Assembly (NCBI RefSeq): GCF_900116105.1
Contig: NZ_FPAC01000001.1
Span: 1,044,862 to 1,108,861 of the forward strand
Source of the DNA: Paenibacillus sp. 453mf
Lineage (GTDB): Bacteria; Bacillota; Bacilli; Paenibacillales; Paenibacillaceae
Length of the DNA: 64,000 bases
Reading direction: 5' to 3'
Below are positions 18,384 through 26,337 of this stretch, piece after piece (the stretch's first letter is position 1; every line of letters begins with the position of its first letter). The notes beneath the pieces were generated by a model. That model ran no database searches. It was not told the DNA's origin and saw nothing but the letters and a program-made list of their open reading frames with translations. The position numbers were made by a program, and so were the translations under genes.

Positions 18384-18899
18384 TCACTTGATCTTGTATA
18401 TTTCGCGCATGACATGACCAAGCTCGGGTGCAATAATGCGTGTTATGGCGAGCTTGACGGCTCCGGTTGAACCTGGCATAGAGAATATCGCTTTGGAGCC
18501 AATGACACCTGCCACAGCACGGCTTAATATAGCTGCAGTACCAATATCCTCTGCAAAGCTAAGGTATCTGAAGATTTCTCCAAAGCCGGGAAGCTCTTTG
18601 TCAAGCAAAGAATGTACAGCTTCATATGTATTATCTCGAGGTGAGATCCCTGTGCCACCAGTCAGTAGAATGGCTTCAATATCATCTCGAATAACCGCTT
18701 GATGGATCACGGATTGTATAGTGGGTGTATCGTCAGGGATAATGATATCATCGACGACAGTGTAACCGGCATCACGCAGAAGCTGCTGCATGAGTTGTCC
18801 GCCGGTATCCGTATCCTTAGTGCGGGTATCCGATACCGTAATTACCATGCACTGGACTGTCTCAGGTGCCTCATTGCGGTGCTCTTGGACAGAATTCAT
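18384..18899 (-). CDS. moaB: molybdenum cofactor biosynthesis protein B (MoaB/MogA family)
   Basis: 171 residues from the ATG giving MNSVQEHRNEAPETVQCMVI, with GGAGG 10 bases upstream on the minus strand; the longer opening to 18980 is unsupported. The molybdopterin-binding motif LLTGGTGISPRDNT and the SMPGSTGAVKLA block are present. The family adenylylates molybdopterin before metal insertion. No other moa, moe or molybdate transport genes are in view, so this is an isolated cofactor gene, as often seen in Bacillota. Confidence 0.93.
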   Translation of the reverse strand: MNSVQEHRNEAPETVQCMVITVSDTRTKDTDTGGQLMQQLLRDAGYTVVDDIIIPDDTPTIQSVIHQAVIRDDIEAILLTGGTGISPRDNTYEAVHSLLDKELPGFGEIFRYLSFAEDIGTAAILSRAVAGVIGSKAIFSMPGSTGAVKLAITRIIAPELGHVMREIYKIK

Positions 18900-19000
18900 T
18901 TCGATCAGGCCTCCAGTATATTCTATCCTAACAATAGACGATATAAGAGAAGTAAGCAACGCTAGATTCAAGATCAACATATATCTAGAAAGGATTTATT

Positions 19001-20002
19001 ATGACCATGAAACAAGAACAGACGCTATCAGCTCCGATCCCCGTATATATTCTGTCTGGATTTTTAGGAAGCGGCAAAACAACACTGCTAGTGAAGCTGA
19101 TTGAATATTGGAAAAGTCAAAACCTCACTACCGCTGTTGTCATGAACGAGCTGGGGGAGGTTAATCTAGACGGCAAATTAATTGATCAGCGTGTACCTAT
19201 GGCTGAGCTGCTCGGCGGATGTATCTGCTGCTCTGTCCGAGACAATCTCGGTATTGAGCTGGTCCAGCTGGTACAGAATACATCGCCTGATGTCGTTGTC
19301 ATTGAAGCGACAGGCGTCGCAAATCCTATCGAAATATTGGACGGACTTGCTGATACATCCCTCTACGTGACGCTAGATGTGAAAGGCATCATCTCAGTGG
19401 TTGACAGTATTCATTTATTGGAAACGTACCGCCTGCAGAAAGGCAAAACATTCCGGCTCATGCAAGAGCAGATCCGTGCTGCCTCCATCCTTCTTCTGAA
19501 CAAAATAGATCGGATTGAAGAAAAGGATCAGCCTGAATTACTCAGCCTGGTAAAGGAATGGAATGAGCATGCATCTGTATATTTTACAGAACATTGCAAT
19601 ATCGATCCGGTACTTCTAGCAGAGGACGCCAGCTGCCCGGTAAATCCTGAGAGAGAAGTTTCCGCCTCCCAAGCTCAGGAAGAGCATCAGCTTCACCACT
19701 CACATAATCATGTTATGGTTTACACTCATTATTTTAACTGCAAGATTAATAGCGTATTGTTTGAGCAATGGCTGAGGGAGCTGCCGCGTGACATCTACAG
19801 AGCTAAGGGCATTGTTCATTTTTCCGATACAGGCAGCCGCTTCTTGTTTCAGTATGCTTACCGTGAACCGGACTTTACCAAGCTGGGTCCAGAAGAAGAG
19901 CTAAAGGATGTCGGTGTATTTATAGGTGAGCATTTTTCGAAAACAGAGCTGATTCAGCTGCTGCAGCAGCTTGAAGAAGAAAGTTCAAAGATTAAATCAT
20001 AA
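19001..20002 (+). CDS. CobW/COG0523 family GTP-dependent metal chaperone
   Basis: 333 residues. Walker A is SGFLGSGKTT. The family metal-binding motif CICC appears in GGCICCSV, and NKID is the guanine-specificity motif. A His-rich patch (EEHQLHHSHNH) links the G domain to the CobW C-terminal domain (RAKGIVHF). COG0523 proteins deliver zinc, cobalt or other metals to client proteins. The His patch and the neighbouring Cys-rich DUF326 gene suggest metal homeostasis, but I do not see a convincing Zur box. The ATG follows GAAAGGA by 8 bases. It diverges from moaB. Confidence 0.9.
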   Translation: MTMKQEQTLSAPIPVYILSGFLGSGKTTLLVKLIEYWKSQNLTTAVVMNELGEVNLDGKLIDQRVPMAELLGGCICCSVRDNLGIELVQLVQNTSPDVVVIEATGVANPIEILDGLADTSLYVTLDVKGIISVVDSIHLLETYRLQKGKTFRLMQEQIRAASILLLNKIDRIEEKDQPELLSLVKEWNEHASVYFTEHCNIDPVLLAEDASCPVNPEREVSASQAQEEHQLHHSHNHVMVYTHYFNCKINSVLFEQWLRELPRDIYRAKGIVHFSDTGSRFLFQYAYREPDFTKLGPEEELKDVGVFIGEHFSKTELIQLLQQLEEESSKIKS

Positions 20003-20097
20003 AAAGTCGAATTCAGAGGAAAGTTATTGCATATTGATTATCATACCGATCTTACGGGTAATAGAATGAAAATGAGATTACGCGGAGGGATGTAACA

Positions 20098-20445
20098 ATG
20101 GCTATGACAAACATAGAGATGGAGACACAGACACAGATTGCAGCTTGTTTGGAAGCGATGAATGCATGTAATAAATGTTATGTCTCAAGTTTAAAGGAAT
20201 ACGATCTTGGCATCTTAAGAGAAAGTATCAGGCTGAACAGAGAAGCTGCCGAAATTTGCAGCTTTGCGGCTTCTGCGCTCAGCCGGGGTACAGAATACAA
20301 GGAAGAGATTCTGTCCCTTGTCGTTAAGGCGTGCAGAGCATGTGTAGCGGAATGTGAGAAGCATGAGCATCTGCACTGCAAAGAATGTGTGGACAGCTGC
20401 CGCAAATGTGCAGAAGTCTGCAGTCCTGCTGGTCTTGCTGTATAA
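20098..20445 (+). CDS. four-helix-bundle copper-binding protein (DUF326-like)
   Basis: 115 residues, rich in Cys spaced as on helices: CLEAMNACNKC near the N-terminus, then CSF, CRACVAEC, CKECVDSC and RKCAEVC. This is the pattern of DUF326/YhjQ proteins, related to the Csp copper-storage four-helix bundles. It has no signal peptide, so cytosolic copper sequestration is likely. GGAGGGATGT precedes the ATG. It lies 95 bases after the CobW-type gene; whether they share a transcript is not clear from sequence. Confidence 0.85.
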   Translation: MAMTNIEMETQTQIAACLEAMNACNKCYVSSLKEYDLGILRESIRLNREAAEICSFAASALSRGTEYKEEILSLVVKACRACVAECEKHEHLHCKECVDSCRKCAEVCSPAGLAV

Positions 20446-20470
20446 CGACAAATTTCCGAATGAATTGAAG

Positions 20471-20499
20471 TTGCAAATGATGGTAGACCAAGATATAAT
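20471..20499 (+). promoter_or_regulatory. sigma-A promoter of the argS T-box leader
   Basis: TTGCAA (20471-20476), 17-base spacer, TATAAT (20494-20499), about 25 bases before stem I of the T-box. Confidence 0.75.
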
Positions 20500-20523
20500 G
20501 ATACAAATTATAAATTCAATGAT

Positions 20524-20802
20524 CGGGAGAGTAATATCAGAACACCTCATGTTTCAGCGAGCCGGGATGGTGTGAGCCGGTATGAAGGATCTGGCAGGAA
20601 GCGCACCCGTGAGAAGGTACATTGAATATTAGTAGGTGTACTCGTCTTCAGCGGGCGTTATCCGCTTTGAGAGGAATCGAACAGGTTGCCAGCCGCGTGA
20701 AGAATATGCGAGTTAGCCTTTCGGATTCACGTAGAGTGGTACCGCGGGACTATGTTATCAATAGCTCTCGTCTCTGTAATATACAGAGACGAGAGCTTTT
20801 TT
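20524..20802 (+). promoter_or_regulatory. T-box riboswitch (tRNA-Arg sensing) controlling argS
   Basis: The T-box core AGAGTGGTACCGCGG is at 20733-20747. Stem I is closed by CGGG (20524-20527) with CCCG (20606-20609), and an AGTA element follows on its 5' side. The distal loop AGCGAGCCGGGATGGTGTGA is typical. GAAG precedes CGC at 20602-20604, followed by A. CGC is an Arg codon and the probable specifier. The terminator stem spans 20763-20797 and ends in a T run. Uncharged tRNA-Arg should pair with the specifier and T-box bulge and prevent termination. Confidence 0.92.
20763..20802 (+). terminator. T-box regulated terminator before argS
   Basis: AGCTCTCGTCTCTGT (20763-20777) pairs fully with ACAGAGACGAGAGCT (20783-20797), then six T. 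Confidence 0.92.
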
Positions 20803-20830
20803 GTATATATGGGAATAGGAGTGTGTACGT

Positions 20831-22543
20831 ATGTTGATGGATAAGGTTGTTAGCTTGTTAGAACCGTTGTTGGACCTGTCGAGAGAGGAGGTTGAAGCTA
20901 TGTTGGAGGTACCCCCTCGTCCAGTGATGGGGGATCTGGCTTTTCCTTGCTACACGCTTGCCAAGAGAATGAGAAAGGCTCCGGACGTTATTTCAGCTGA
21001 ACTGGCAGCCGACATGACAAGTCCCGAGCTTCGGGCTGAGGCTTCAGGTCCGTATATCAATTTTTATTTTGAGCGCACGAATATGGCTTCGGCTATGCTC
21101 AACAGCCTGACTGATCCGCAGTTTGGAAAATTACAGTTAGGTGCAGGCAAAAAAATGGTGATTGACATGTCATCACCTAATATTGCTAAGCCCTTTGGTA
21201 TCGGTCATCTACGTTCCACGGTTATCGGTGCAGCACTGTATCGAATGTACGAAGAGGCAGGTTATACTGCAGAGAGTGTGAATCACTTGGGGGACTGGGG
21301 TACTCAGTTCGGCAAACAGATCGCTGCATACAAAAGATGGGGTGAAGATGATCGACTAGCGAAAGAGCCGATAAAGGAATCGCTGCGTTTATATGTGAAA
21401 TTCCACGATGAAGAAGAGAACGACCCAAGCTTGGGACCGGAAGCTAGAGAATGGTTTAAGAAGCTCGAGCAGGGGGATGAGGAAGCCGTATCCTTGTGGA
21501 AGTATTTTGTCGATATCAGTATGCAGGAATTTAACCGGATGTACGACCGTCTTGGTGTTAAATTCGACCATATACTTGGAGAGAGTTACTATATTGATCA
21601 AACCGACAAGACAGTGACCAAGCTAAAACAGGCCGGTCTACTGACGGAAAGTGACGAAGCCATGGTCGTCAGATTGGATGAGGAGGGAATGCCGCCATGT
21701 CTAATTATCAAGAAGGATGGAACGACCATCTATCCAACTCGGGATCTAACAACCGCCTACTATCGTCATGAAGTCATGAAGGCGGATGAAGTGCTCTATG
21801 TTGTGGGTGCAGAACAGAAGCTTCATTTTCAGCAGGTGTTTGCCGTACTTGCCAAAATGGGAGAGATTTGGTCCGAGAATTTCATCCATGTTCCTTTTGG
21901 TCTGATGAAGTTTGAAGGGCGCAAAATGTCTACAAGACGTGGCAAGGTTGTATTTCTTGAAGAAGTGCTTGATGAAGCTGTTGAGCGGGCAGCACAGATC
22001 ATTAACGAGAAAAATCCGAATCTCCATAAAGCAGCTGAGGTAGCTGAACAAGTCGGACTCGGGGCGATCGTATTTGGTGATTTGAAGAATCACCGATTAA
22101 ATGAAGTGGATTTCTCACTAGAGGAAGCACTCAGCTTTGAAGGAGAGACCGGACCTTATGTACAATACACTTACGCGAGAATTCAAAGTCTGCTGTTCAA
22201 AGCAACGGCCAACATGGATGAGGAAATACAAGAAGCTTCGAAATCTGCAGCTGCCGAGCATTCGGAACAGGTACTGATCAGTGATGCTGCCTGGGCAGTG
22301 ATGAAGCATTTATCCCGATACCCTGAACAGCTTGAACGGGGAGTTCGTTTGAAAGAGCCTTCAGTACTGGCAAGATACGTCATCGATTTAGCACAGTTGT
22401 ATAATCGGTTCTATCATCAGGAAAAAATTCTGGGGAGCAGCAAGAGTGAACGGACCTACAAGCTGAAGCTCTCCGAGATCGTTGGATCTCGAATAAAAGG
22501 AATACTCGGTCTGCTTGGGGTTCAAACACCGGAACGGATGTAA
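20831..22543 (+). CDS. argS: arginine--tRNA ligase
   Basis: 570 residues, a class I synthetase. The HIGH-type motif is FGIGHLRST in the block SSPNIAKPFGIGHLRS, and the KMSK-like motif is KMSTRRGKVV. The C-terminal DALR helical domain ends with YNRFYHQEKILG. It charges tRNA-Arg and is controlled by the T-box leader directly upstream. The next gene starts 28 bases after the stop with no terminator between, so the ABC transporter that follows may share the T-box-controlled transcript. Confidence 0.96.
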   Translation: MLMDKVVSLLEPLLDLSREEVEAMLEVPPRPVMGDLAFPCYTLAKRMRKAPDVISAELAADMTSPELRAEASGPYINFYFERTNMASAMLNSLTDPQFGKLQLGAGKKMVIDMSSPNIAKPFGIGHLRSTVIGAALYRMYEEAGYTAESVNHLGDWGTQFGKQIAAYKRWGEDDRLAKEPIKESLRLYVKFHDEEENDPSLGPEAREWFKKLEQGDEEAVSLWKYFVDISMQEFNRMYDRLGVKFDHILGESYYIDQTDKTVTKLKQAGLLTESDEAMVVRLDEEGMPPCLIIKKDGTTIYPTRDLTTAYYRHEVMKADEVLYVVGAEQKLHFQQVFAVLAKMGEIWSENFIHVPFGLMKFEGRKMSTRRGKVVFLEEVLDEAVERAAQIINEKNPNLHKAAEVAEQVGLGAIVFGDLKNHRLNEVDFSLEEALSFEGETGPYVQYTYARIQSLLFKATANMDEEIQEASKSAAAEHSEQVLISDAAWAVMKHLSRYPEQLERGVRLKEPSVLARYVIDLAQLYNRFYHQEKILGSSKSERTYKLKLSEIVGSRIKGILGLLGVQTPERM

Positions 22544-22571
22544 TAAATTCATTGTTCAATGGAGGAGAATC

Positions 22572-23462
22572 ATGCCAAGCATCTGTCTGCATCAGGTGAA
22601 TAAAGCCTATAAACAGAGAGTTGTACTGAAAGATATTTCTTTAAATATTCATAAAGGTGAATGTGTTGTCCTTACAGGTCATAACGGTTCTGGCAAAAGT
22701 ACGCTGCTAAGAATATTAGCAGCGTTGCTTTTTCCTTCAAGCGGGGAAGTTAGGGCCTGGAGTACCACAGGAAATATCGCGGATGTGCATAAGGGTTATG
22801 CGATAGACCGGCTCCCACCCCTCCCATTTACTGCTGAGGAGTACTTAATGTCTATGGGCGGTGTTCAGGGGATAGAGAAAAAAGAAAGGGAGAGACAAAT
22901 CATTGCCTTAATGCAGGCTTTGCATCTTAAGCCGGAACCGAAACAACATATTTCTTCTTATTCCAAAGGAATGAGGCAGAAGGTGAATTTAATTCAGGCT
23001 CTCCTAGGTAAACCCGATCTGCTGCTGCTCGACGAGCCGCTATCGGGCCTTGATTATGAATCTCAGCTTCAATTTGCAGCGATACTCTATGATCTAAAGG
23101 CTGCAGGCACGACCATTATCTGTGCCAGTCATGAAAATATACTCATACATAAAATTGCCGATTCTGTTGTTGAATTAGAGAATGGACGGATTAATAGAGT
23201 GATTCAGCGGGAAAAGCTAGCATTTAAGGCGGTTATGGTAATCAAGGCGGGGAACTTAACGGATGACGATATTGACCAGCTTGCAGCTTTCGAAGGAGTT
23301 ATTGAAATAAGCAAGGAGACAAACAAACATGAGATGTATTGTCTGATGAAGGTTGCTGCTGAAGCTAGCGATAAGCTCCTTCTGAACATTATAAGCCAAG
23401 GCGGCACAATAATATCTGTTTTACATGATCAATATCATTTTAATATGAGCGGGAGGGACTGA
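22572..23462 (+). CDS. ABC transporter ATP-binding protein
   Basis: 296 residues from the ATG behind GGAGGAG. An opening from 22515 overlaps argS and lacks a ribosome binding site. Walker A is TGHNGSGKST, the signature is SSYSKGMRQKV (variant of LSGGQ), and Walker B is LLLLDEPLSG. About 70 residues after the nucleotide-binding domain form a C-terminal extension of unknown role. It resembles CcmA/YhaQ-type exporters or multidrug subfamily ATPases with KGM signatures. The partner permease begins one base after its stop. Confidence 0.88.
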   Translation: MPSICLHQVNKAYKQRVVLKDISLNIHKGECVVLTGHNGSGKSTLLRILAALLFPSSGEVRAWSTTGNIADVHKGYAIDRLPPLPFTAEEYLMSMGGVQGIEKKERERQIIALMQALHLKPEPKQHISSYSKGMRQKVNLIQALLGKPDLLLLDEPLSGLDYESQLQFAAILYDLKAAGTTIICASHENILIHKIADSVVELENGRINRVIQREKLAFKAVMVIKAGNLTDDDIDQLAAFEGVIEISKETNKHEMYCLMKVAAEASDKLLLNIISQGGTIISVLHDQYHFNMSGRD

Positions 23463-23463
23463 G

Positions 23464-24171
23464 TTGAAACCTCTCTTGATCTATTTTTTAAGAACGTTTA
23501 TACGTTCACCCTATTCTTTTGCACCGATTGTCACCTATCTTTTCATAATGGCAATTCAGTATTCGTACCGTCCGAATCCGATCGCTGACAGCTATAGTGT
23601 TACGGCTACACTGCTCTTTTTTTCTTCTGCCTGGATTGGGCGAGGCTTCTATCATGCCGAGCATCCGGATCAACGGGCGCTTACGATAATGCACAGCCGA
23701 AAAAAGTGGATATACTTTATAGGGATGTGGATCGCCTGCTCTATAATTATTGCTGCTATGACCTGTATTTCAATACTATTTCCCATTGCGGCTTGGATGT
23801 TTGAACGGCTGCCAACCACTTCAGAGCTGTTCACAGCTATAGTTGGTCACTATATGCTTGGTGTGTTGGGTATCTCCATTTCCTTATTTACTCAACGCAG
23901 CTGGATTAAGGTACAAAGTAACGCGCTTGCTATATTGTTTATTTGGTTAATGGCCGGGATGATGCATACCCAGATGGAAAGATGGCTTCCTGATGGATTA
24001 AACTTTTTAGCCTACTTATTGCCTCCAGCGCTCCCATTTATTAAAGTTATGTTAAACCCAGATGATATTGTATCCATGTCAGCTTCTACAATACATGTCA
24101 TTGTATACGTTCTCATTTTATTGTCATGTTATGTTTATGTTTCTGTCAAAAGAAAGGATGTTATGTTGTAA
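23464..24171 (+). CDS. ABC transporter membrane protein
   Basis: 235 residues, TTG start behind GGGAGGGA. It is almost wholly hydrophobic with about six membrane helices and has no recognisable motif beyond the ABC-2 permease look. Its position one base after an ABC ATPase makes it the membrane partner. The substrate is unknown. Because argS, the ATPase and this gene follow each other closely, a link to arginine or to a peptide is possible but unproven. A terminator follows. Confidence 0.75.
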   Translation: MKPLLIYFLRTFIRSPYSFAPIVTYLFIMAIQYSYRPNPIADSYSVTATLLFFSSAWIGRGFYHAEHPDQRALTIMHSRKKWIYFIGMWIACSIIIAAMTCISILFPIAAWMFERLPTTSELFTAIVGHYMLGVLGISISLFTQRSWIKVQSNALAILFIWLMAGMMHTQMERWLPDGLNFLAYLLPPALPFIKVMLNPDDIVSMSASTIHVIVYVLILLSCYVYVSVKRKDVML

Positions 24172-24188
24172 CGCTTACATTGTTGCAG

Positions 24189-24233
24189 AGATCTATATTT
24201 GCTGATGAATATCGGCTATATAGATCTTTTTTT
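24189..24233 (+). terminator. terminator of the argS-ABC unit
   Basis: AGATCTATAT (24189-24198) pairs with ATATAGATCT (24218-24227), then seven T. Confidence 0.82.
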
Positions 24234-24361
24234 AATAATTTAAGATAGAATTGTGTTATTATTTCTGACACTATCATTGATTTTTATCAATTTTCGTTAA
24301 TTACAGATATAGTATCTGCATCCATTAAATTTTACAATGGACTTCAAGAGGAGGGGGAACA

Positions 24362-25318
24362 ATGTCGGAGATCTCTACAAATACAAAATTGGCGCAGCAC
24401 AAAAGATCCAGAGGTCTTGCTGTTCGATTGAAGAAGCAATGGGAACTACAGATTATGGTCATCCCTGCGCTCATACTCGTATTCATATTTAGCTATATTC
24501 CGATGTACGGAGTGCTGATGGCTTTTCAGGACTATAGCATTTTTGACGGGTTCTGGGCGAGTCCATGGGTTGGATTCAAACATTTTGAAATGTTCTTTTC
24601 TTCGCCTGATTTCTGGACCATCATGAGAAACACGCTTATTATTAGTGCGCTTAAGCTGTTCATCGGGTTTCCAGCACCCATTATTCTAGCCCTAATGCTC
24701 AATGAAGTGCGGCAGATGGCTTTTAAACGAGTCATACAAACGGTTAGTTACCTGCCTCATTTCTTGTCCTGGGTTATCGTTGCTGGATTTGCGATGTCCA
24801 TCTTGTCTACAGATAACGGAAGCTTGAACATTCTGCTTGAGAAGCTGCACTTGATTGATGAACCGATCGGATTCTTGGGGATCGCAGAATATTTCTGGGG
24901 AATTCTCGTCAGTGTCAATGTTTGGAAGGAGATTGGGTTTAACTCGATCGTATATCTGGCAGCGATTGCCGGAATTAATCCTAACCTGTACGAGGCGGCA
25001 CAAATGGATGGTGCAAGCAGACTGAAGCAGATCCGATATATTACGATTCCATCCATCATGCCTGTTGTGATCATCTTCTTTATCCTTGCGATCGGAAATC
25101 TGCTGAATGCAGGATTTGAAGACATATTGCTGCTTGGCGGTAACCCGGTATTGCGCGATGTATCCGATGTACTGGATACCTACGTATACAGGACAGGAAT
25201 TGAGAATCAGCGGTTCTCCTACGCTACAGCAGCCGGTCTGTTCAAAGCCGTCGTCAGCGTGTTGCTGTTAACACTGGCGAATTACGCAGCAAGAAAGTCG
25301 GGGAATAGCTTATGGTAG
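24362..25318 (+). CDS. sugar ABC transporter permease, LplB/YtcP type
   Basis: 318 residues with six membrane helices and the EAA loop EAAQMDGASRLKQIRYITIP that contacts the ATPase. The N-terminal block IPALILVFIFSYIPMYGVLMAFQDY is typical of LplB-type permeases. It is the first of two permeases in a five-gene block (permease, permease, lipoprotein, response regulator, kinase). No ATPase is encoded here; a shared MsmX-type ATPase elsewhere is usual for this family. RBS GAGGAGGGGG. Confidence 0.92.
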   Translation: MSEISTNTKLAQHKRSRGLAVRLKKQWELQIMVIPALILVFIFSYIPMYGVLMAFQDYSIFDGFWASPWVGFKHFEMFFSSPDFWTIMRNTLIISALKLFIGFPAPIILALMLNEVRQMAFKRVIQTVSYLPHFLSWVIVAGFAMSILSTDNGSLNILLEKLHLIDEPIGFLGIAEYFWGILVSVNVWKEIGFNSIVYLAAIAGINPNLYEAAQMDGASRLKQIRYITIPSIMPVVIIFFILAIGNLLNAGFEDILLLGGNPVLRDVSDVLDTYVYRTGIENQRFSYATAAGLFKAVVSVLLLTLANYAARKSGNSLW

Positions 25319-25372
25319 GAATCATGCATAGGACTGGATTACGCATAGATGCCGCAATGAGGAGGTATTTAG

Positions 25373-26269
25373 ATGAAATATAGGAGCTTTGGAGATCGAA
25401 TGTTGATGCTCTTTATATACACGTTTCTTATCCTCCTGGGATTCACAACCTTCTATCCATTCTGGAATGCACTTGTCATTTCCTTTAATCAGGGATTGGA
25501 TACAGCTCTAGGCGGTGTTACATTCTGGCCACGGGTGTGGACGCTTGAGAATTATGCCATCGTATTTCAGGACAGCCGTATCCTTAATGGTTTTTACATA
25601 TCGATCATGAGAACCGTGATTGGGACAATATTGTCTGTACTGCTTACTGCCTTGCTGGCGTTTGCCATGTCGAAGAGTGAACTGATCGGCAGAAAATTTT
25701 ATATGGTATTCTTCATTGTTACGATGTATTTCAGCGGCGGCCTGATTCCAACCTTTATGGTTGTACGCTCACTTGGACTCATGGATAACTTCTGGGTATT
25801 TATCATTCCATCATTGATTAGTGTGTGGAATATGATTATCTTTCGAACCTTTTTCAAAGGACTTCCGGATGGACTGATGGAATCCGCACAAATTGATGGC
25901 TGTGGTCAGTTCAGAACGTTCTTTCAGATCGTCCTTCCTTTATCAGGGCCTGTGATCGCGACATTGTCGCTCTTTACAGCAATCGGACACTGGAACGAAT
26001 GGTTCCTGCCGAGCATCTACATCAATAATGAGAATTTGTTGCCGATACAATCTATGCTTCAGCAAATATTAAATTCGAACATTATGACAGAGCAGATGTC
26101 ACAGCTGGACTCGGCAGCTCAATCCAGAATGTCTCAAATGAGAGAAGTAACCTCAAAATCCTTATCAATGGCTACCATGATGGTCGCCACACTACCGATT
26201 ATTATGGTTTATCCATTTGTGCAAAAGTATTTTGTTAAAGGTGTATTGGTCGGTTCACTTAAAGAATAG
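25373..26269 (+). CDS. carbohydrate ABC transporter permease, YtcP/LplC type
   Basis: 298 residues, six membrane helices. N-terminal GFTTFYPFWNALVISFN and the EAA-like loop ESAQIDGCGQFRTFFQIVLP are typical of the LplC/YtcP partner permease, as is the C-terminal YPFVQKYFVKGVLVGSLKE. It pairs with the permease encoded 54 bases upstream. The ATG follows GAGGAGG. A short inverted repeat between this gene and the lipoprotein gene may stabilise the downstream mRNA. Confidence 0.92.
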   Translation: MKYRSFGDRMLMLFIYTFLILLGFTTFYPFWNALVISFNQGLDTALGGVTFWPRVWTLENYAIVFQDSRILNGFYISIMRTVIGTILSVLLTALLAFAMSKSELIGRKFYMVFFIVTMYFSGGLIPTFMVVRSLGLMDNFWVFIIPSLISVWNMIIFRTFFKGLPDGLMESAQIDGCGQFRTFFQIVLPLSGPVIATLSLFTAIGHWNEWFLPSIYINNENLLPIQSMLQQILNSNIMTEQMSQLDSAAQSRMSQMREVTSKSLSMATMMVATLPIIMVYPFVQKYFVKGVLVGSLKE

Positions 26270-26275
26270 GTGTTT

Positions 26276-26291
26276 AAAGTCCCTGGACTTT
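26276..26291 (+). repeat. inverted repeat before the lipoprotein gene
   Basis: AAAGTCC-CT-GGACTTT, a 7-bp stem. There is no T run, so it is more likely an mRNA processing or stability hairpin than a terminator. Confidence 0.4.
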
Positions 26292-26337
26292 GGACCATAG
26301 ATTGATTTGCCGTATAAATAAGGGAGGGTTATGGAAG

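Noticed and set aside
20622..20837. 71-codon frame upstream of argS
   Set aside because: Lies wholly in the T-box leader; structured RNA explains the sequence.
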